From Enchytraeus crypticus (Eukaryota; Annelida; Clitellata; Enchytraeida; Enchytraeidae): DNA of 64,000 nt. The notes beneath the pieces are model-generated. The model worked only from the letters and a program-made list of their open reading frames with translations, had not been told where the DNA came from and searched no databases. The stretch is from NCBI GenBank assembly GCA_905160935.1, contig CAJHZI010000414.1, positions 929,001 to 993,000 on the forward strand. The letters are read 5' to 3'. Below, one piece after another: positions 1 to 13,146 of this stretch (positions within the stretch are counted from its first letter, which is position 1; each line of letters begins with the position of its first letter). Both the position numbers and the translations under genes were made by a program.

Positions 1-967
1 TAAATACATGTTTTACGTATAAAAATTTATGTAAAATTCGCAACATGAATCAGCACTCAAGTGTGCCGTAGATAGAATGTTTTCATTATCAATCACTGTG
101 CGTTTCAAATTATGTCAAACCATCTCTCTACCATCGCCGTTGTCCAGTCAGTGAAGTAGTTCCGATGACGTAGCCTATAGGCTATTGTTTCAAATCTGAA
201 TAAGCTGTTCACACGGTATGGATATCCTTTGGCTTTAAGAACTGAAAAATTATCATTTAGATTCACTTTAATGAGACAATTACAAGAGAAGAAGAGCAAA
301 AGTCATCTTCCCTTAAAGTAATTTAACTTCTTTTAATTTCATTTAATTCAATTTTAAGGTAATTTAACATTATTTAATATGGTATTTAAGACTTTGCAAA
401 ATATACAACTTTTCCTGCAAATTGGTACTGACTGATGTAAATAATTAACTTCTATCAATCAGGAAAAATTAAAAAAAGAGAATTGAAATATTTCTTCACT
501 TGTACATGTATATTAGAAATCATGGGATATGTCTACAAAGCAATTAAATGGAAATGAAAATGTATGACATTTTGTTAATGTATATTTACTCTGAAGATTT
601 TAAAGTGCAGACTTTGCTGTAATTACAGAAGAGCTAGCTACTTTTGCAACAATATATAGTAATTTTGATTATCTTCTTGGAATACTCATATGTTTATTGT
701 TTGTTTAAACTTAATCATACAACAGTTTTTCGTATTTGTAAATTAAAGTCCTCTGATTGATTTATTGATTTGTAGATTGACTGATTGACTGATTGATGGA
801 TTTGTTACTTAATTTATTGAGTTATTAATTCATTGATTATTGAGTTATTGATTGATTGATTTTTATTAATAGATCAAAGTTTAATACAATATACTTTGAA
901 GCAAGTCTGATTTACAATTTATAACGTCTTTATGATTAAATACTAATACAAAAATACCAATTAAGGA

Positions 968-1105
968 TAAGGACAAGTTTAACGTCAGTTTTTCTGCCGT
1001 TTCATTCCGTGTCGTTTTTTCGTGTCAGTGACGGAGAGAGCTCTGAATTTGAACCATGCACTTCCTGCTCCGCTGTAGAACAACATGCCAATTTGACCGG
1101 CTCAG
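968..1105 (-). mobile_element. SINE-A copy, diverged
   Basis: The minus strand reads in SINE-A order: a tRNA-like head, a B-box-like GGTTCAAATTCAGAG, CACTGACACG and the family 3' motif CTGACGTTAAAC. Strongly diverged from better copies such as the one at 53774. Confidence 0.55.
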
Positions 1106-2213
1106 CTAAGTTCAGCTCTATTATTAGTATGCACGCGTTAGTGTGAATACTACAAATATTTCGAAAAGCTTTTGTATAAATTTTAAACTCTACTAGCTTA
1201 CCATCATCGTATTGTAGAATAAATGCGTTTTATTTATATCTACACTCTACAGTATGCATCAAGAGTGCGTCTTAATGGATTTGAAACTTATCAATAGATT
1301 ACAACTGATTTAAGCAAATAAATTTAAATTCAAAACTTTAAGATATAAACTTTGAGGTTAGGAAACAAATTTGTACACGTATAAATCACAGAGCTTAACA
1401 ATTCACATTATCGAAGAATAATCAGGTATAGTTAGCAATTTAATTTACCAAGCTAGCTCTATCGAATGTAGAACCTTATCAATAGCTTTACAACAGGACG
1501 GGAAATGACGCAGGCGATTTAATAGAGACTTGAATTTAATAACTTCACTATAATTCAAACTAAGATTCTGGATGCACGTTTACGGTAATATTTTGATTAT
1601 TACATTTTTATCTAACGTTATTTCTCTTTCGATTAATTAGTTTGAGTTAGGACTGAAATTGAGTGATTTAGCGATTCTAAATCACACAATTTTTCTGCCA
1701 GGTGTCAACTCACACAGATTTCAAGATACTGAGCTGATATTTAAGCAGGCTGACCTAGTCTTGAATCCAGAACTCCTCAACCACTCGAAAACTCATCAAT
1801 CTATCCACTACACTGTTATATCTGGTTTGTACACAAACGTTATAAATTTTATCGAATATTACTAAGTGTTAACATTAACAGAAACAAAAAATCATCGATA
1901 TTTGAAAATAGACAATGAAAGAAAAGGCTTTTGAGTCATTTGGAAGACACATTTGGTTATGATACATCTATGAAAATTCAATTGCAAAAAACTACACTTG
2001 CTCATAGCAGATACTGAAATTGACATAGAGATATTGATATAGACAGTGAAGAATTGTGAACATGTAACAATATATCTTCAATCACTATTGTCGCTTTAAT
2101 TCTAGACTTTCGAAGGTCTCAGCTAATATATCTTAAAGTAACCTCAATAATCTCAAAATAGTCTCAAGGTTTTAACATAAAAATCTAGGATACTAAATTT
2201 TGTCTGCCATTTT
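1106..2213. other. Unannotated AT-rich DNA
   Basis: No exon, RNA gene or repeat family could be supported. The short open frame at 1659-1865 starts without an ATG and shows no recognisable domain. Confidence 0.3.
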
Positions 2214-2305
2214 AGTAGAGCCGGTTGGTAAGTTGTCGAACTGCAGATCAGTAGGTGTAAGTTCAAATTCAGTGCTCTTCTTCAATGACATGCTTTCAAG
2301 AGAGA
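2214..2305 (+). mobile_element. SINE-A copy, 3'-truncated
   Basis: GCCGGTTGGTAAGTTGTCGA followed by GATCAGTAGGTG and AAGTTCAAATTCAGTGCTC, then TGACATGCTTTCAAGAGAG. This is the tRNA-like half of SINE-A; the CTGACGTTAA end is missing. Confidence 0.6.
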
Positions 2306-3082
2306 AAATAATCGTTAAACAAGGTTTTAGTAAATTATCAAAACATCATGAATTTTGCGATATAATCTGTGATATTTCATTAAATTTACGTAAAATAGCT
2401 AAGCTTGACTGCATAGTGCTCATATGTTACTAGATTTGTGCAAATATAATTATCAACTGTAAAGTATATTCTTTTATACAAATATTCTTAAGGTATCTTT
2501 CGTAACATTAGCGAACTGAGAGCAAAAAGAAAAGGAAAACGACAGCTGGTTTTCTATTATAACAAATCAATGAATTTGTAAATTTTAAATGTCAAGCTCA
2601 GGAACCTCGGGATTGACTTAAAGTTTCCGTTCATACCACTCAGGGTTTTAATGGGTTAGATGGTAAGACAGCAATTCAGTCCTCGTATGTTCTATTTCTA
2701 AGCTCTTCCGACAATGATCATCTCTGGGGAGGTAAAAATTATGTTGGCCCTCGGTTTCAGTCATAATAGCATTTGTGGTTGAAGTAATATGACGAGTTTT
2801 ATATTTATGCTGAACTAAAGGAGCAAAGATCGTGACCGCACGCTGTCTCTAAGGACTTCTGTTTGACTTTGATCTCTTCGAGACCTACCTTATCCGCCCC
2901 CACCCCCTCCCACTCATCACCCTTATCAGCATATACTGTTGACTCTTTTACCATTGCCATCTGTTCTCAAGAGTCGCAATGAGTTAACGTTTCATTTGAG
3001 GATTAAAATTCTGAAATACTTGACCAAAACTGGTTGCAGACAAGGCTTGCTTTAGATGACTTTATGCTTGTTACTTAAAGTC

Positions 3083-3417
3083 ATCATCCGTTATATCATC
3101 ATCCGAGCCTGTTCTCATCATCTACTATATCATCATCTGAGCCTGTTCTCATCATCTATTATATCAGCATCTGAGCCTGTTATCATCATCTGTTATATCT
3201 TCATTTGAGCCTGTTATCGTATCATCATATATTATATCATCCTCTGAGCCTGTTCTCATCATCTGTTATATCATCATCTGAGCCAGTTCTCATCATCTGT
3301 TATATCATCATCTGAGCCTGTTATCATCGTCTGAGCCTGTTATCATCATCTGAGCCTGTTATCATCATCTGAGCCTGTTATCATCATCTGAGCCTGTTAT
3401 CATCATCTGAGCCTGTT
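3083..3417. repeat. Minisatellite of CATCATCTGAGCCTGTT units
   Basis: About 335 bp of mixed 18-bp (ATCATCTGAGCCTGTTAT) and roughly 36-bp (with an extra CTCATCATCTGTTATATC) units. The short unit is homogeneous at the right end and the long one dominates on the left, so the short array probably arose from the long one. Confidence 0.9.
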
Positions 3418-3617
3418 TTATTCCTGGTGAAGACAATTTCAAGATAAACAAGACAGAAAATATTCGCATTACATTGGGAAATCATTTATATTTTATAATG
3501 AGCGTTCATTAATACCGCGGGTAATTTATCAACACACCTCTAGTCAATGAATCTAATAAATATTGGATGCGTTACACTCACCGCCTCACTCATCCTCACC
3601 CCGTGCACTCATTCCAT

Positions 3618-3762
3618 GTAAAAAAAGCTGGTAAAGCTAATGTTAACGTCTGTTTCCTCACTCGAAAGCGATGTCAGTGACGAGTGAGCCCAGGATTTGA
3701 ACCCCGCACACAATGATCCGCCATCGAGTGTCTTACCGACTTCGCCACTGACTCCATCCAGT
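3618..3762 (-). mobile_element. SINE-A copy
   Basis: Reads on the minus strand as CAGTGGCGAAGTCGGTAAGA, GGATCATTGTGTGCGGGGTT, CAAATCCTGGGCTCAC, CACTGACATCGC and GAGGAAACAGACGTTAACAT. Nearly complete, with a good B box (GGTTCAAATCC). Confidence 0.8.
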
Positions 3763-3995
3763 GTTATCATATAGCTCTCAAATTACATCAGCTTGTGGGA
3801 TAAATTCGTAAAATACATGCATATTTATTCCATAGAATTTCATTACTTGAGATTCTGTAACACATTCCGCCCAATTTTCATCGATGATTTTGACAATATG
3901 GACGTCGTGGGAGGAAGCGAGAGATACTGTTTGCGAAGATTCTCATGAAAAAGGAATCGATGTGCAACGCATTATATTCCTCTTCTTCTACTTAC

Positions 3996-4162
3996 CAAGC
4001 AACGTTTAATTGAAGCCGTTCTGCTTCGTCGTCTACTTCCATCAACATCGCGTTCTGATCGATTTCGCCCTTTACTTAGAATGTATCCACATGTATTGTA
4101 TGGATTTGTCTTGCAATTGGCTGCATTTAAAAATGTTTCAAGAATCGCGAGCACAGTAAGAG
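3996..4162 (-). CDS. Possible minus-strand internal exon (basic, two cysteines)
   Basis: On the minus strand an acceptor-like tract (TTTATTCCCGAGTGCAG) is followed by 167 nt open in one frame, ending at CGTTGCTTG before a perfect GTAAGT donor. The product begins hydrophobic (ALTVLAILETFLNA) and continues NCKTNPYNTCGYILSKGR, then a strongly Arg-rich segment ending SIKRCL. This resembles the signal-peptide end and start of a processed peptide, but there is no in-frame Met, so an upstream exon would be needed and none was identified. A chance ORF is quite possible. Confidence 0.22.
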
Positions 4163-4411
4163 CTGCACTCGGGAATAAAGTAAGACAATGACAGTAATGA
4201 CATATGACATTTATTATCTGACTTTCCAAGAATAATCATTAAACTGATCTGAGTCAGACTTACTAATTATTAAAATATAATACAAAAGGACATAAATAGC
4301 GAACATTTTAGTTACTATTGAATAGGCCTACATGTAATTAATCATTAGATTTGCTGGTCTTTTCAACATGTCTGCATCTTTTATTAAACAGTAGTAATGA
4401 TTGATTTCACC

Positions 4412-4785
4412 GCGATGCACCCGGGTGTGGTTGGACTACTGCAGAATAGTGCAACAGCAAGCAATATGCTGCTTGTACGTAAGAGGGTACTAAAGGCAGG
4501 AGCTGAGGATGGCAAGAGGAGACCCACCTCACCATGAATTATTTTCCCCCATGATTAAATGGTAATTAATCCATCTAACTGAGGAAGACAACGGAAAACC
4601 ACCTCAGAAGCCATACTTTTCCCAAGCTATAGGCTACATAAGGTATCGATCAGGCGTAGACTTTGTGAAGGGATTAACTTGTTGATCTAAGGAGTTCTCT
4701 TATGGAGCGAGAAAACAGGCTTTGAGTATGAATAAGTACCTTGAACCTGCCACTTGGCAGTGCATTGAAGAAGAAGAATGATTGA
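4412..4785 (+). mobile_element. Family D retroelement (SINE-like), near complete
   Basis: The head CGATGCACCCGGGTGTGGTT is followed by GCAGGAGCTGAGGATGGC, GAGACCCACCTCACCATGAA and CTGAGGAAGACAACGG, and the 3' end has CTTGAACCTGCC ACTT GGCAG (hairpin 4747-4760) and GAAGAAGAAG. The same order of blocks recurs on the minus strand at 19255-19660. Confidence 0.8.
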
Positions 4786-6162
4786 TTGACATAAGGCAAG
4801 TTTAGATCCGAAGACTTTCGGTTCCCTAACCCTTACACGTTTCAATGGCAGTTGTTGTATAACTTGAATTGGCTAAATTACAACTCGTATTAAATACACA
4901 GTATCACAGCGTTGTGGAATCATCAGAAAACTGAAGTTAATTACCATAATGGTTAGGTACTTGACCTTTTTTTCTAAACTTTAATATAATTTATTTTGTA
5001 TTCAATGATTTGTCGAAAATGACTCAGCAAATTTTGTTTCTGCTCATACAGCGAAGCAACATGTGGGAGGAATAGAGTATCTTCGCTGAAATCGATACTC
5101 TGTCAAATGCAATACGTCTTCAAGTTTGTATTTTGCTTGTAATTGATGTGGAAACAATTCTGTACAGAACATTTTGTGAAAGCTGCATCCATTACAAGCT
5201 CTCAGCTCAACGAGTCATACGTTAACTTCGGTCGACCTGGGCTCTAGAATTGAACGATTGCACTTGAGCAAGCTCTATATTGAAAGTTTAAAAAATTGTA
5301 TGAAGAAAGAAATCTGTATTTCTTTGGTCTTCTGTAATTGTATACAAGTCATACTTTTGTAACTGAGGTCAGATAGATAGATAGATTTTCAAGAAAATCA
5401 GAATGTACACTCTGCAAGAACGACCTGAGAAATGGGCATAAGGGCCCGAAAGGTTCTGACGAATCACCACAGAGGTTACAATTAATTTAAAATTGATCAT
5501 GGTACACAATTGCAAATGTTCGCATGCGAAATAATGATAAATATGAGTTGTATGGCAAGACCATACAGCTCGACTGTCATATTTGGGTGGCTACTTAGTA
5601 ATATTGAATACTAATTTTATTGTTGAAAGATTTGTAAAATATAAAGATGTTAATTAATGAACTATTTTAACAGCTTTTAAATGTTGTTTTAGTCTGAATG
5701 GTTTACCTAGCTTAGAGAGATTTTTCTATATGTCGCAGATTTTTCTATATGTCGCCCTGTAATTGAATTAAAACACACTTCTACGGTTTAATAAAGTTTA
5801 ATAGTAAGTTTAATAATACCTTACTAATAATAATAATAATAATAATAATACCTTAAAGTTTAATAGTACCTTTGTAAGAGTAACGTTTTACTTGCATGTA
5901 GATATAGGCCTAATATTTCTCTAAAATTGTTTGCAGCTTCAACTAGGATCAATATATCTGGTGTAATCATCAACCTCTTTCCATCCGAGATATTGCTAAA
6001 ATTATAATATATAATTTCATTCATGTACTTTTAGTTTAAAATATGAAGATATTGCTGATCGCAAATTCACTTTTATATTCTTCTGCAGGCGTAGAATCGA
6101 CATTTTTAGAGTTTAAATTGGAATAACGTTTATATTTTGTTGAAATTTGAATCTATTCAAAG
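4786..6162. other. Unannotated AT-rich DNA with (TAA)n
   Basis: Holds (TAA)10 at about 5822-5851, a GATAGATAGATAG run at 5370 followed by AAATGGGCATAAGGGCCCGA (5434-5453; contains the palindrome GGGCCC), and a tandem AGATTTTTCTATATGTCGC duplication at 5718-5755. No gene seen. Confidence 0.4.
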
Positions 6163-6295
6163 TTGGTAAACTAATGTTAACGCCAGTTTCCTCACTGGAA
6201 AGCTATGTCAGTGACCAGCGAGCCAAGGATTTGAACCCCGTACAAACTGAGCCTCGGTCGAATATCTTACCGACATAGCCACTGACTACAGCCAA
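6163..6295 (-). mobile_element. SINE-A copy
   Basis: The minus strand shows GTCAGTGGCTATGTCGGTAA, CGACCGAGGCTCAG, GGGGTTCAAATCCTTGGCTC, CACTGACATAGC and GAGGAAACTGGCGTTAACAT. A complete copy. Confidence 0.8.
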
Positions 6296-6793
6296 ACAAT
6301 CATTGCCAAATATTTTTATGCTTTTATTCAGTTTCATCTTCTCCAGAAGCAATCTTTAATTTTTTAATTTATTCACTGAAATGAATAGTTTTATAGATTT
6401 ACAATTCACTAGAATAATTATAAATGCAATTCATCAATTAATCAATAACCAAATAAACAGTTAATCAATGAGTAACTTTGGTGTTCATAATTAGGCCCTG
6501 AAATGTCTTTAATATTTACGAAACACTACAGACTTTCATGCAGAAAAACTTTTTAGCTAGATAAGAGATAAACCTTGGCAGAGCTTAGAACATTAGCTTC
6601 TTGCAAAGCACTCTAGAACTTGCCTGTCATTTGAAATTTTATGTAGTAGCAATTATATTTTCAAACTTGTCTTTAATATTTTACTTTTATTTGAGTTGTT
6701 GTGACCTATAGGCTATCAATATAGATGACTAAAACTAGCATAAATATACACGTACTTATAACATTGCAAGTATAGGCAGTGAGTATTTTGATT

Positions 6794-6915
6794 GGCTGGG
6801 AGCCACTGGCAATGTCGGTAAGTTATTAGACCGCGGATCGGTATGTGCGGGGTTCAAATCCGCTCTCCCGTCACTGACATTGCTTCGAGTGAGGAAACTG
6901 ACGTTAACATCAGTT
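6794..6915 (+). mobile_element. SINE-A copy
   Basis: GGGAGCCACTGGCAATGTCG, ACCGCGGATCGGTATGTG, GGGGTTCAAATCCGCTCTC, CACTGACATTGC and GAGGAAACTGACGTTAACAT. One of the best-preserved copies. Confidence 0.82.
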
Positions 6916-8162
6916 TACTTTTATTAAGTTAAGAAAGAAGCGAATAAGAAGAGTGCATTGACTTAGCCAAATAGACTTTTAAATTAATATCTACGTGTGT
7001 ATATTAGTCGCTTTGAATTAACGGTGATAATTGCATTACAACTATAGGCAGTGTCCGAGATTGTCTTCAGATCATGCTCTGTGACATAATAGATATTTTT
7101 AACTGTGAGTCCAGAAACGTCCATTGCAAATACACACTATACATAATAAATAATATAATAAAGCAGTACAGGATCAGGAAGCATCAAAGTGTTTTTACTG
7201 TTGTTTGGTTCACATAATATAGGCCTCTAATATAGACCCAAATGCGCTGATCTAATATAATCACAAAACGAAAATTAAACATAAGAAATTGAGATAAAGA
7301 TCTTCTACTTAACTAACACAATTAATTTACTCAGTGGCTATAAAGATAATATATATGCCTAAATATTAATTAGTAGTCCAAATATGAGTTATATGAAAAA
7401 AGTCATATCGCTTATTGTTATGGTGTAGCCAATTAAAGTAACTAATTTAGCAAACTTAAAGGCCAAAGTTATAAAATTCTTCTTGTATTTGTTTGTGTAA
7501 ATATTTAAATTGAATTATACATTTTGTCTAGAAAATCTCGTTTGAGAACCCCTTTTAAGAATTGATAACTCTTTAACTCTAACTCTTTATGATATTTTTA
7601 ATGCTAATGAAAATGATAACGATATAATAGTGCTAATGATAACTATTTAACCGTAAAACATTTTTAAGTAAACATTATCTACAGTATTTATCGTCTACAA
7701 ATAACAATTTTATAGGATAATTGCGATTTGTAGTGTTAAGGCTACATGTTAAATTAAACCTTACAACATCATCCTTGGATGAGGTAAGTTTAGCGGACGT
7801 TAAACTTGTATTATTAAACCAGTATTATTGTATGTTAAACTTAACTTTAATCAATCTCTCAAGTATTTTAAGAGCTTTGATAGGATATCCCTTAGCCCTT
7901 CTCTCAGAGATAATATAATCTAATAATACATGTACAGTATAATCTTACATATAGAGATAATTAAATCTAATAAATATCCACGTAAGGATTTATATTCTCA
8001 GTGCGATTATATTTTTTAAAGGTTAATACAATATTATTACATTAAATATTACTTTGAATGTTTGTGATTACTCCTTATTATGCCATGAGTTGCATTTCGA
8101 AAGAAATTATTAAAACTATTGCTAACACAATTTACTGCTTTCATTATATTTGTAGACTTAAA
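6916..8162. other. Unannotated AT-rich DNA
   Basis: No supported exon. A short GCGGACGTTAAACTTGTATT at 7793 may be a SINE-A 3' remnant. Confidence 0.3.
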
Positions 8163-8300
8163 CTTTAAACGAATGGAAAAGTCTCAAATAGGGGATTGGC
8201 TGGTGGTGTGGTGTAGGACAGAGAGGATTTGAGACAGTCTATGCGTATCCTGACCCTGGTTAAACTGGGATTCAAGGGATGATGATGATGATGATGATTA
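8163..8300 (+). mobile_element. Family E retroelement, 5'-truncated
   Basis: AACGAATGGAAAAGTCTCAA, AGGGGATTGGCTGGTGGTG, GGATTTGAGACAGTCTATG, CCTGGTTAAACTGGGATTCA, AGGGATGATGATGATGATG. The GATGAT microsatellite is the family's 3' tail. Confidence 0.8.
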
Positions 8301-9552
8301 TATTCGCAGACTTATAGGCAGACGACAAGTCCGGTTAATTAAAATGTTTTTAACAGTAAAGGCGACAAAACTAAATTACATATAGATTCAAATTTTCTTT
8401 TACTATTTATACCTCCGCCCACTGAAGTAATTTCTGCTCTGAATAGAGAGAAAAATCAAATATTAAACAGGACTTAAATCACAATATACGCTTAGATATC
8501 GTACAGAAACTCCCTTTGAAAAACTTTATCTTAGAACTGTCTTTGAAATTTATTTTGGCCTAATAAAACAATAAAAATTCAAGTCTGAGAATTTGTGTAG
8601 AAACTTTGTAAAGCAATAACACTTTTAATTATATTTTACGCTACTATATTATGTCTCGAGAATTTAGGGCTGAGAGACGAATTTTTTTTTACGAAGTGCG
8701 TAAGTTATGTAGGAGGTGACCAATCCATGTTTGTATAAAACCTCAGAGTGCGATTTCTCTTGGAGAGTTTTAAATAAAGACAAATAGCATTATTTCAACA
8801 GCGAAAAAGGAATAATGTCCGTGGCCTGAAAATTTTTAGAAATGCACGCATCCTCAAAAATCTCTTTGATCCTAAATTTTTCTATATTTTTCTTCTGGTT
8901 TATGAAATGAGTCTAAACGACATTGCAAAACTATTTGATTTCCATTACATAAGAACACTGAAAATTAAACAAAACTCCTACTCAAATTTAAATCATTATA
9001 CGCTTTAGTTTAAAAAGTTTTTCACTGCAATATTTTTAACTTCCTTAATTTCTTTTATTGATACTTTCTACTTTATGTTACTCTTCTGATCGCCTTTAAC
9101 AGATGGCTTAAATACAGTAGCTTATAGACTTATACCACTTTCGTCAATCCCATAATTTATGACTCGGCATGCTTTGTAGCTGTGCGAAATACATTTCTAG
9201 CATTATCCATATCCACCCACACCTTCAAAAGCGTCCTATTCCAGTATCCATCTCTCTCTTTCTCTCTCTTTCTCTCTCTCTCTCTCTTTCTCTCATCACT
9301 GGCCGCTCTTTCTGGATTCTCAAGCTTCTTGTAAAAGTAGCTCGCTGCACATTACTCTTCATTGTTAAATCAAACTAATCAGATCTCTTTCATTGCTCTA
9401 GTCATTTTCTAGACGTAGGCTATGCTATGTAAATTTAGCAACTAACTGTGTTGATCGCATATGATTCTAGGTTAAAACATTAAATACACAGGATATTCTC
9501 ATCTCACTTGAGTAACGTACTAGCTCCGATACAATATTAATGTATAAGAATT

Positions 9553-9648
9553 CACGGATAGCATATACACGTGGCATATACATGTACACGTAGCATATAC
9601 ACGTAGCATATACACATAGCATATACACGTAGCATATACACGTAGCTT
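9553..9648. repeat. 13-bp tandem repeat ACACGTAGCATAT
   Basis: About seven units of ACACGTAGCATAT with a few substitutions and one unit disrupted by CATGTAC. Because 13 is not a multiple of three, it reads as a Cys/Tyr/Met-rich periodic peptide, which I regard as non-coding. A (TC)n tract lies at 9250-9296. Confidence 0.85.
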
Positions 9649-11694
9649 CCATTTTTTAATTCCTTGGATTTATTTGCGTTATAGCTTAGCTTCCAACAGT
9701 GATTCATTAACGTCTGGTTGAGATCTTGATAGTATTAGTTAAATTTTTTGGTAATTTTCTAGACACATATTTGTACTGATTTCTACAAATAAATTATTTC
9801 TCTCTAAAGATTAACGCATCTAAATTAGAATAGTTTGTCTATTATACTGTTTGTCAATTGCACTACTTTGTCTATTACACAAGTCTTTGTCTATTACTCA
9901 ATTCTTTTAAGCCGATTGATGACCTCGAGTAGCCGGGCGGCGATTCAGCACGTATTGCTCGAATCGTTTTTATCAAACCCCAGGTTCTTTACACCGGGGT
10001 AAAAATTTTACACAAGTTTGTCGATAAGTTTATAGCGATAATATTAATATTATTACCTGTTAAATATTTAAGATTTTTAATTTAATTTTTAATAATAAAA
10101 ATTTAATTTAATAATATTTTAAATTTAATTAATATTTTTTATATTATTCTTATTGTCAGTTACGTTACATTTCAAATTGGTCGAAATGATGTATTTATAT
10201 CGATGAAGTTTTGCTAAACATGTTGCAAAACGGATAGGCGTACATATATTTTGGGCAACAGCTCGTCATAGCATGAAATGCAAAAAGTTTTAATTTTTTG
10301 ATTTTACTCCGTAAGTTACACATATGACAACCGCAAGTATTTACTTCATTTTTTGTTTGCTGTTTTTGTAGTTTTAGAAAATTTCCTATTTTCCCCTCCA
10401 CGCATTTTGTAAAATTGCACTACATATACAGTTCTTTTTGTACATATTATGCTAATGTTTAGAATACTATGCAATACTCTGACGTATGTTATCAATATAT
10501 TCGTCTAAGTTGGCGTTCGGTAGGTCAGCAAACTATTGCAATTGTCATAAAAATTTACTGAAAAGTTCATCAATAAGGTAGGGCTAGTTTTAAAAATACG
10601 TAATCGTATCTTATATGAAGCAATTATAATGCTTGTTAAACCCTTTTCATCGACATAAAATTGTAAATAAATGACTCATTTAATTTCCATCGTGTCAATC
10701 TTGTTATTTTACTAATTTTTGAAGTCGTCTCACACTACTGTTGAACTATTACAACGATTTGCGTATACAACGACTCAGAATAAATATGATTAATATCAAT
10801 ATTGAGGTTCATTTCAAGCAACGACTGATAAAGACGTCACTCAGCAGAAGAGTTCTTCAGCGTATGACTCTGAAGCAGTAGTTTTCGTGTTCGATTTTAG
10901 TATATGCCAGTTAATAGTAATTTTTCACTCGATATCCGAAACTAACGCTAAACACTGCTTCAGCCTTTGCTAGCAACTAGTAACTTTTATAAGCAGCAGG
11001 GTTACTTAGTGTAAACAGGATATATAGGTTAAACGCATATTGTATACTAATTTAATTGTCTATTTGTATGAAAATCGACCTGTTTTACAGTTACTTAAAC
11101 CGTTAGACAATTTAGCCAATTATTCATGTTTCCGATTCTGTGAATATCCGAAATAGGCCTATAATTATTTTATAATTGAACGTATGGGAGTTCAACTCGC
11201 GTCAGTGTTGACATTTATAATTTCATCACATTATTTGATGCCACTTTGAAATTTCAAAATATAAAATAACAAAAGTCGTAAAATTGAATAGGTAAGTTTA
11301 AAATCAGTAGTCACGCGTTGCGAAGCCAACACTCGGCACAACAAACCGAAAGGCACTAATGTGAGATTATGACTGCTGTGACTGATGAAACAGACGTTAA
11401 CTGGGCTTCAGATTTTTATAGAGCAATGGTTTGCAAGAAGTTTTATGAACGAGTGAAGAAGGTAGAACGACCTAGAAGATAAGACTGTCTAGTTTAGCAA
11501 ATTCTTTCACTAAATAGTTAACACAGATATTACTATGATAGAATTTGACATTTACAAACAGTTAACATCAACTTTGTTCCCACAGCTTATTTCACTAAAC
11601 AATTGGAGAATCTATTTGTATTTGATTTGTAAAAACTTTCTTGACAAAGAGAGAAAAGATGTTAAACATTACAAGTTCAATTGTATGAAGTCAG

Positions 11695-11763
<69 letters not shown>

Positions 11764-12081
11764 CATAAATATTAACTGTCTGCCAATACATAGTATTTTA
11801 TTTTTAAGATAGCTTGCTCATTATCACCAAATTACAAAATCAAAACTAAATCAGTAGGCAGTTGAAAATTGCTTTGTAACATCATAGTAATCATAACTAT
11901 TTTAATACTGATTGATGTTTCCTTCTAATTTCAGATAATTTATGACTGATTTTATTTCTATTAAAAACTAAAACTTACACTTCAGTTCTAGTAGCGCTAA
12001 ATACTTACAGATCTCAGGTTTCCTGAGAACAATACATTGCTAAAGATAATTTGTTATTCAGAGTCTATCGCTCTAGTTGTC
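9649..12081. other. Unannotated AT-rich DNA upstream of the signal-peptide exon
   Basis: It has very AT-rich, partly self-complementary sequence at 10070-10145 and a tRNA-like stretch near 10845-10900 (CTCAGCAGAAGAG and GTGTTCGATTTTAG). No TATA box at a convincing place before 12082. Confidence 0.35.
11697..11760. repeat. (TA)n microsatellite
   Basis: About 32 uninterrupted TA units. Confidence 0.98.
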
Positions 12082-12139
12082 ATGAAGCGACAAAACGGGT
12101 CTGTCTGGATATTTATCACTTTGGCTGCGATTGCTCAAG
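12082..12139 (+). CDS. Candidate first exon of a secreted protein (signal peptide)
   Basis: The ATG at 12082 opens 19 codons plus one base: a basic start (MKRQNG), a hydrophobic core VWIFITLAAIA, then Q, ending CAAG before the donor GTAGGC. A signal peptide ending in a phase 1 intron is typical of secreted proteins and peptide precursors. No homology is claimed. It joins in frame to an open exon at 20719-21047 (CAA G + AC = Gln-Asp). The alternative is a chance hydrophobic ORF in AT-rich DNA. The 8.6-kb intron that would follow contains SINEs, minisatellites and a LINE fragment, similar to SPTLC2 intron 2. Confidence 0.4.
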
Positions 12140-12812
12140 GTAGGCTATTTCTCTATTTTACTATATTAATTTGCTTAATTATTAACCACAAATTTGTTTA
12201 TCATTTTTATATTTCTATAAGGAATTGATAATGAAAATTTTAATTAGACGAAGATTTATATAAGCCTAAAATAGGCGCTAGAAGGTTTGATTACGCATTC
12301 TCATTTTAAAACAACGTCGACAAAAGAAAATGTCATGTCAAGTCATGAGTTCATCCTAGGGCTGGTTCCAACGTAAGATTTCTCTTTAAAAATGAACATG
12401 GAAAATAAAAAGAAACTAAAAATGCGAAATAAAAGAAAATGAGGAAAACTAAAAGGTTCTACCCCATGGACCGTGTAACCTGACGTTAGATAGTTAATGA
12501 GGGATAAACCAGTATATTTGTATATATTTGTTAGGCCCTATATTTAGTGTATAGTACAACAAGCGTAAATAAAGAAATAAATAAGAAATTCATTATTTAA
12601 GAAATTGAATTAATTAATAAATGTAATTGTAAAAATTGTATCATTTATTTAAATTACAATGTAAATAATAGTAAATAATTAAGTGACAATTTTTAAAGCC
12701 ATTTAGGGACTATAGATGCTCTACTTACCAGCAGAGTTTCTTAGAAATTCGCTAGATTTAGAACCGAAATCTCAGGATTTAGAAAAATTGAGTCACATTT
12801 GCTGATGCTACA

Positions 12813-12839
12813 ATCCCAATATCCTTCGGATATTGGGAT
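12813..12839. other. Perfect 12-bp stem hairpin with TTC loop
   Basis: ATCCCAATATCC TTC GGATATTGGGAT is a perfect 12-bp inverted repeat with a 3-nt loop. It lies 670 bp inside the putative intron after the signal-peptide exon. Function unknown; too short for a miRNA precursor by itself. Confidence 0.7.
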
Positions 12840-13146
12840 CTGCATAGATTATTTGCAGTCTCAAAGTCGAAATCCTTACTAATTATACAGCCACGAGACA
12901 TTCAACAGAATTCTTGAGCGAAGAATTGATTTTGGTAGCAGTTGTAAGTAGGAAAATTTTGAGGAATCATCGAGTAGAGATTAGTTATAACTTTAAAAAG
13001 TCAAGAAGAAATCTTTACCAGATATTTTTTAAAAGCTAAAGCCTAACGCAAGCAAAGTTTGTAACCTCTATTTCTCGTCTCTATAGCATGGTGGTTACCA
13101 AGCCGGTACATATATTGAATAATAATAATAATAATAACAAACATTA

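Noticed and set aside
105..281. Possible minus-strand terminal exon (VLKAKGYPYRV ... VERWFDII)
   Set aside because: Acceptor AATTTTTCAG and an open frame to a stop look fair, but no partner exon in the right phase was found and nothing is recognised in the peptide; the 3996-4162 exon ends in an incompatible phase.
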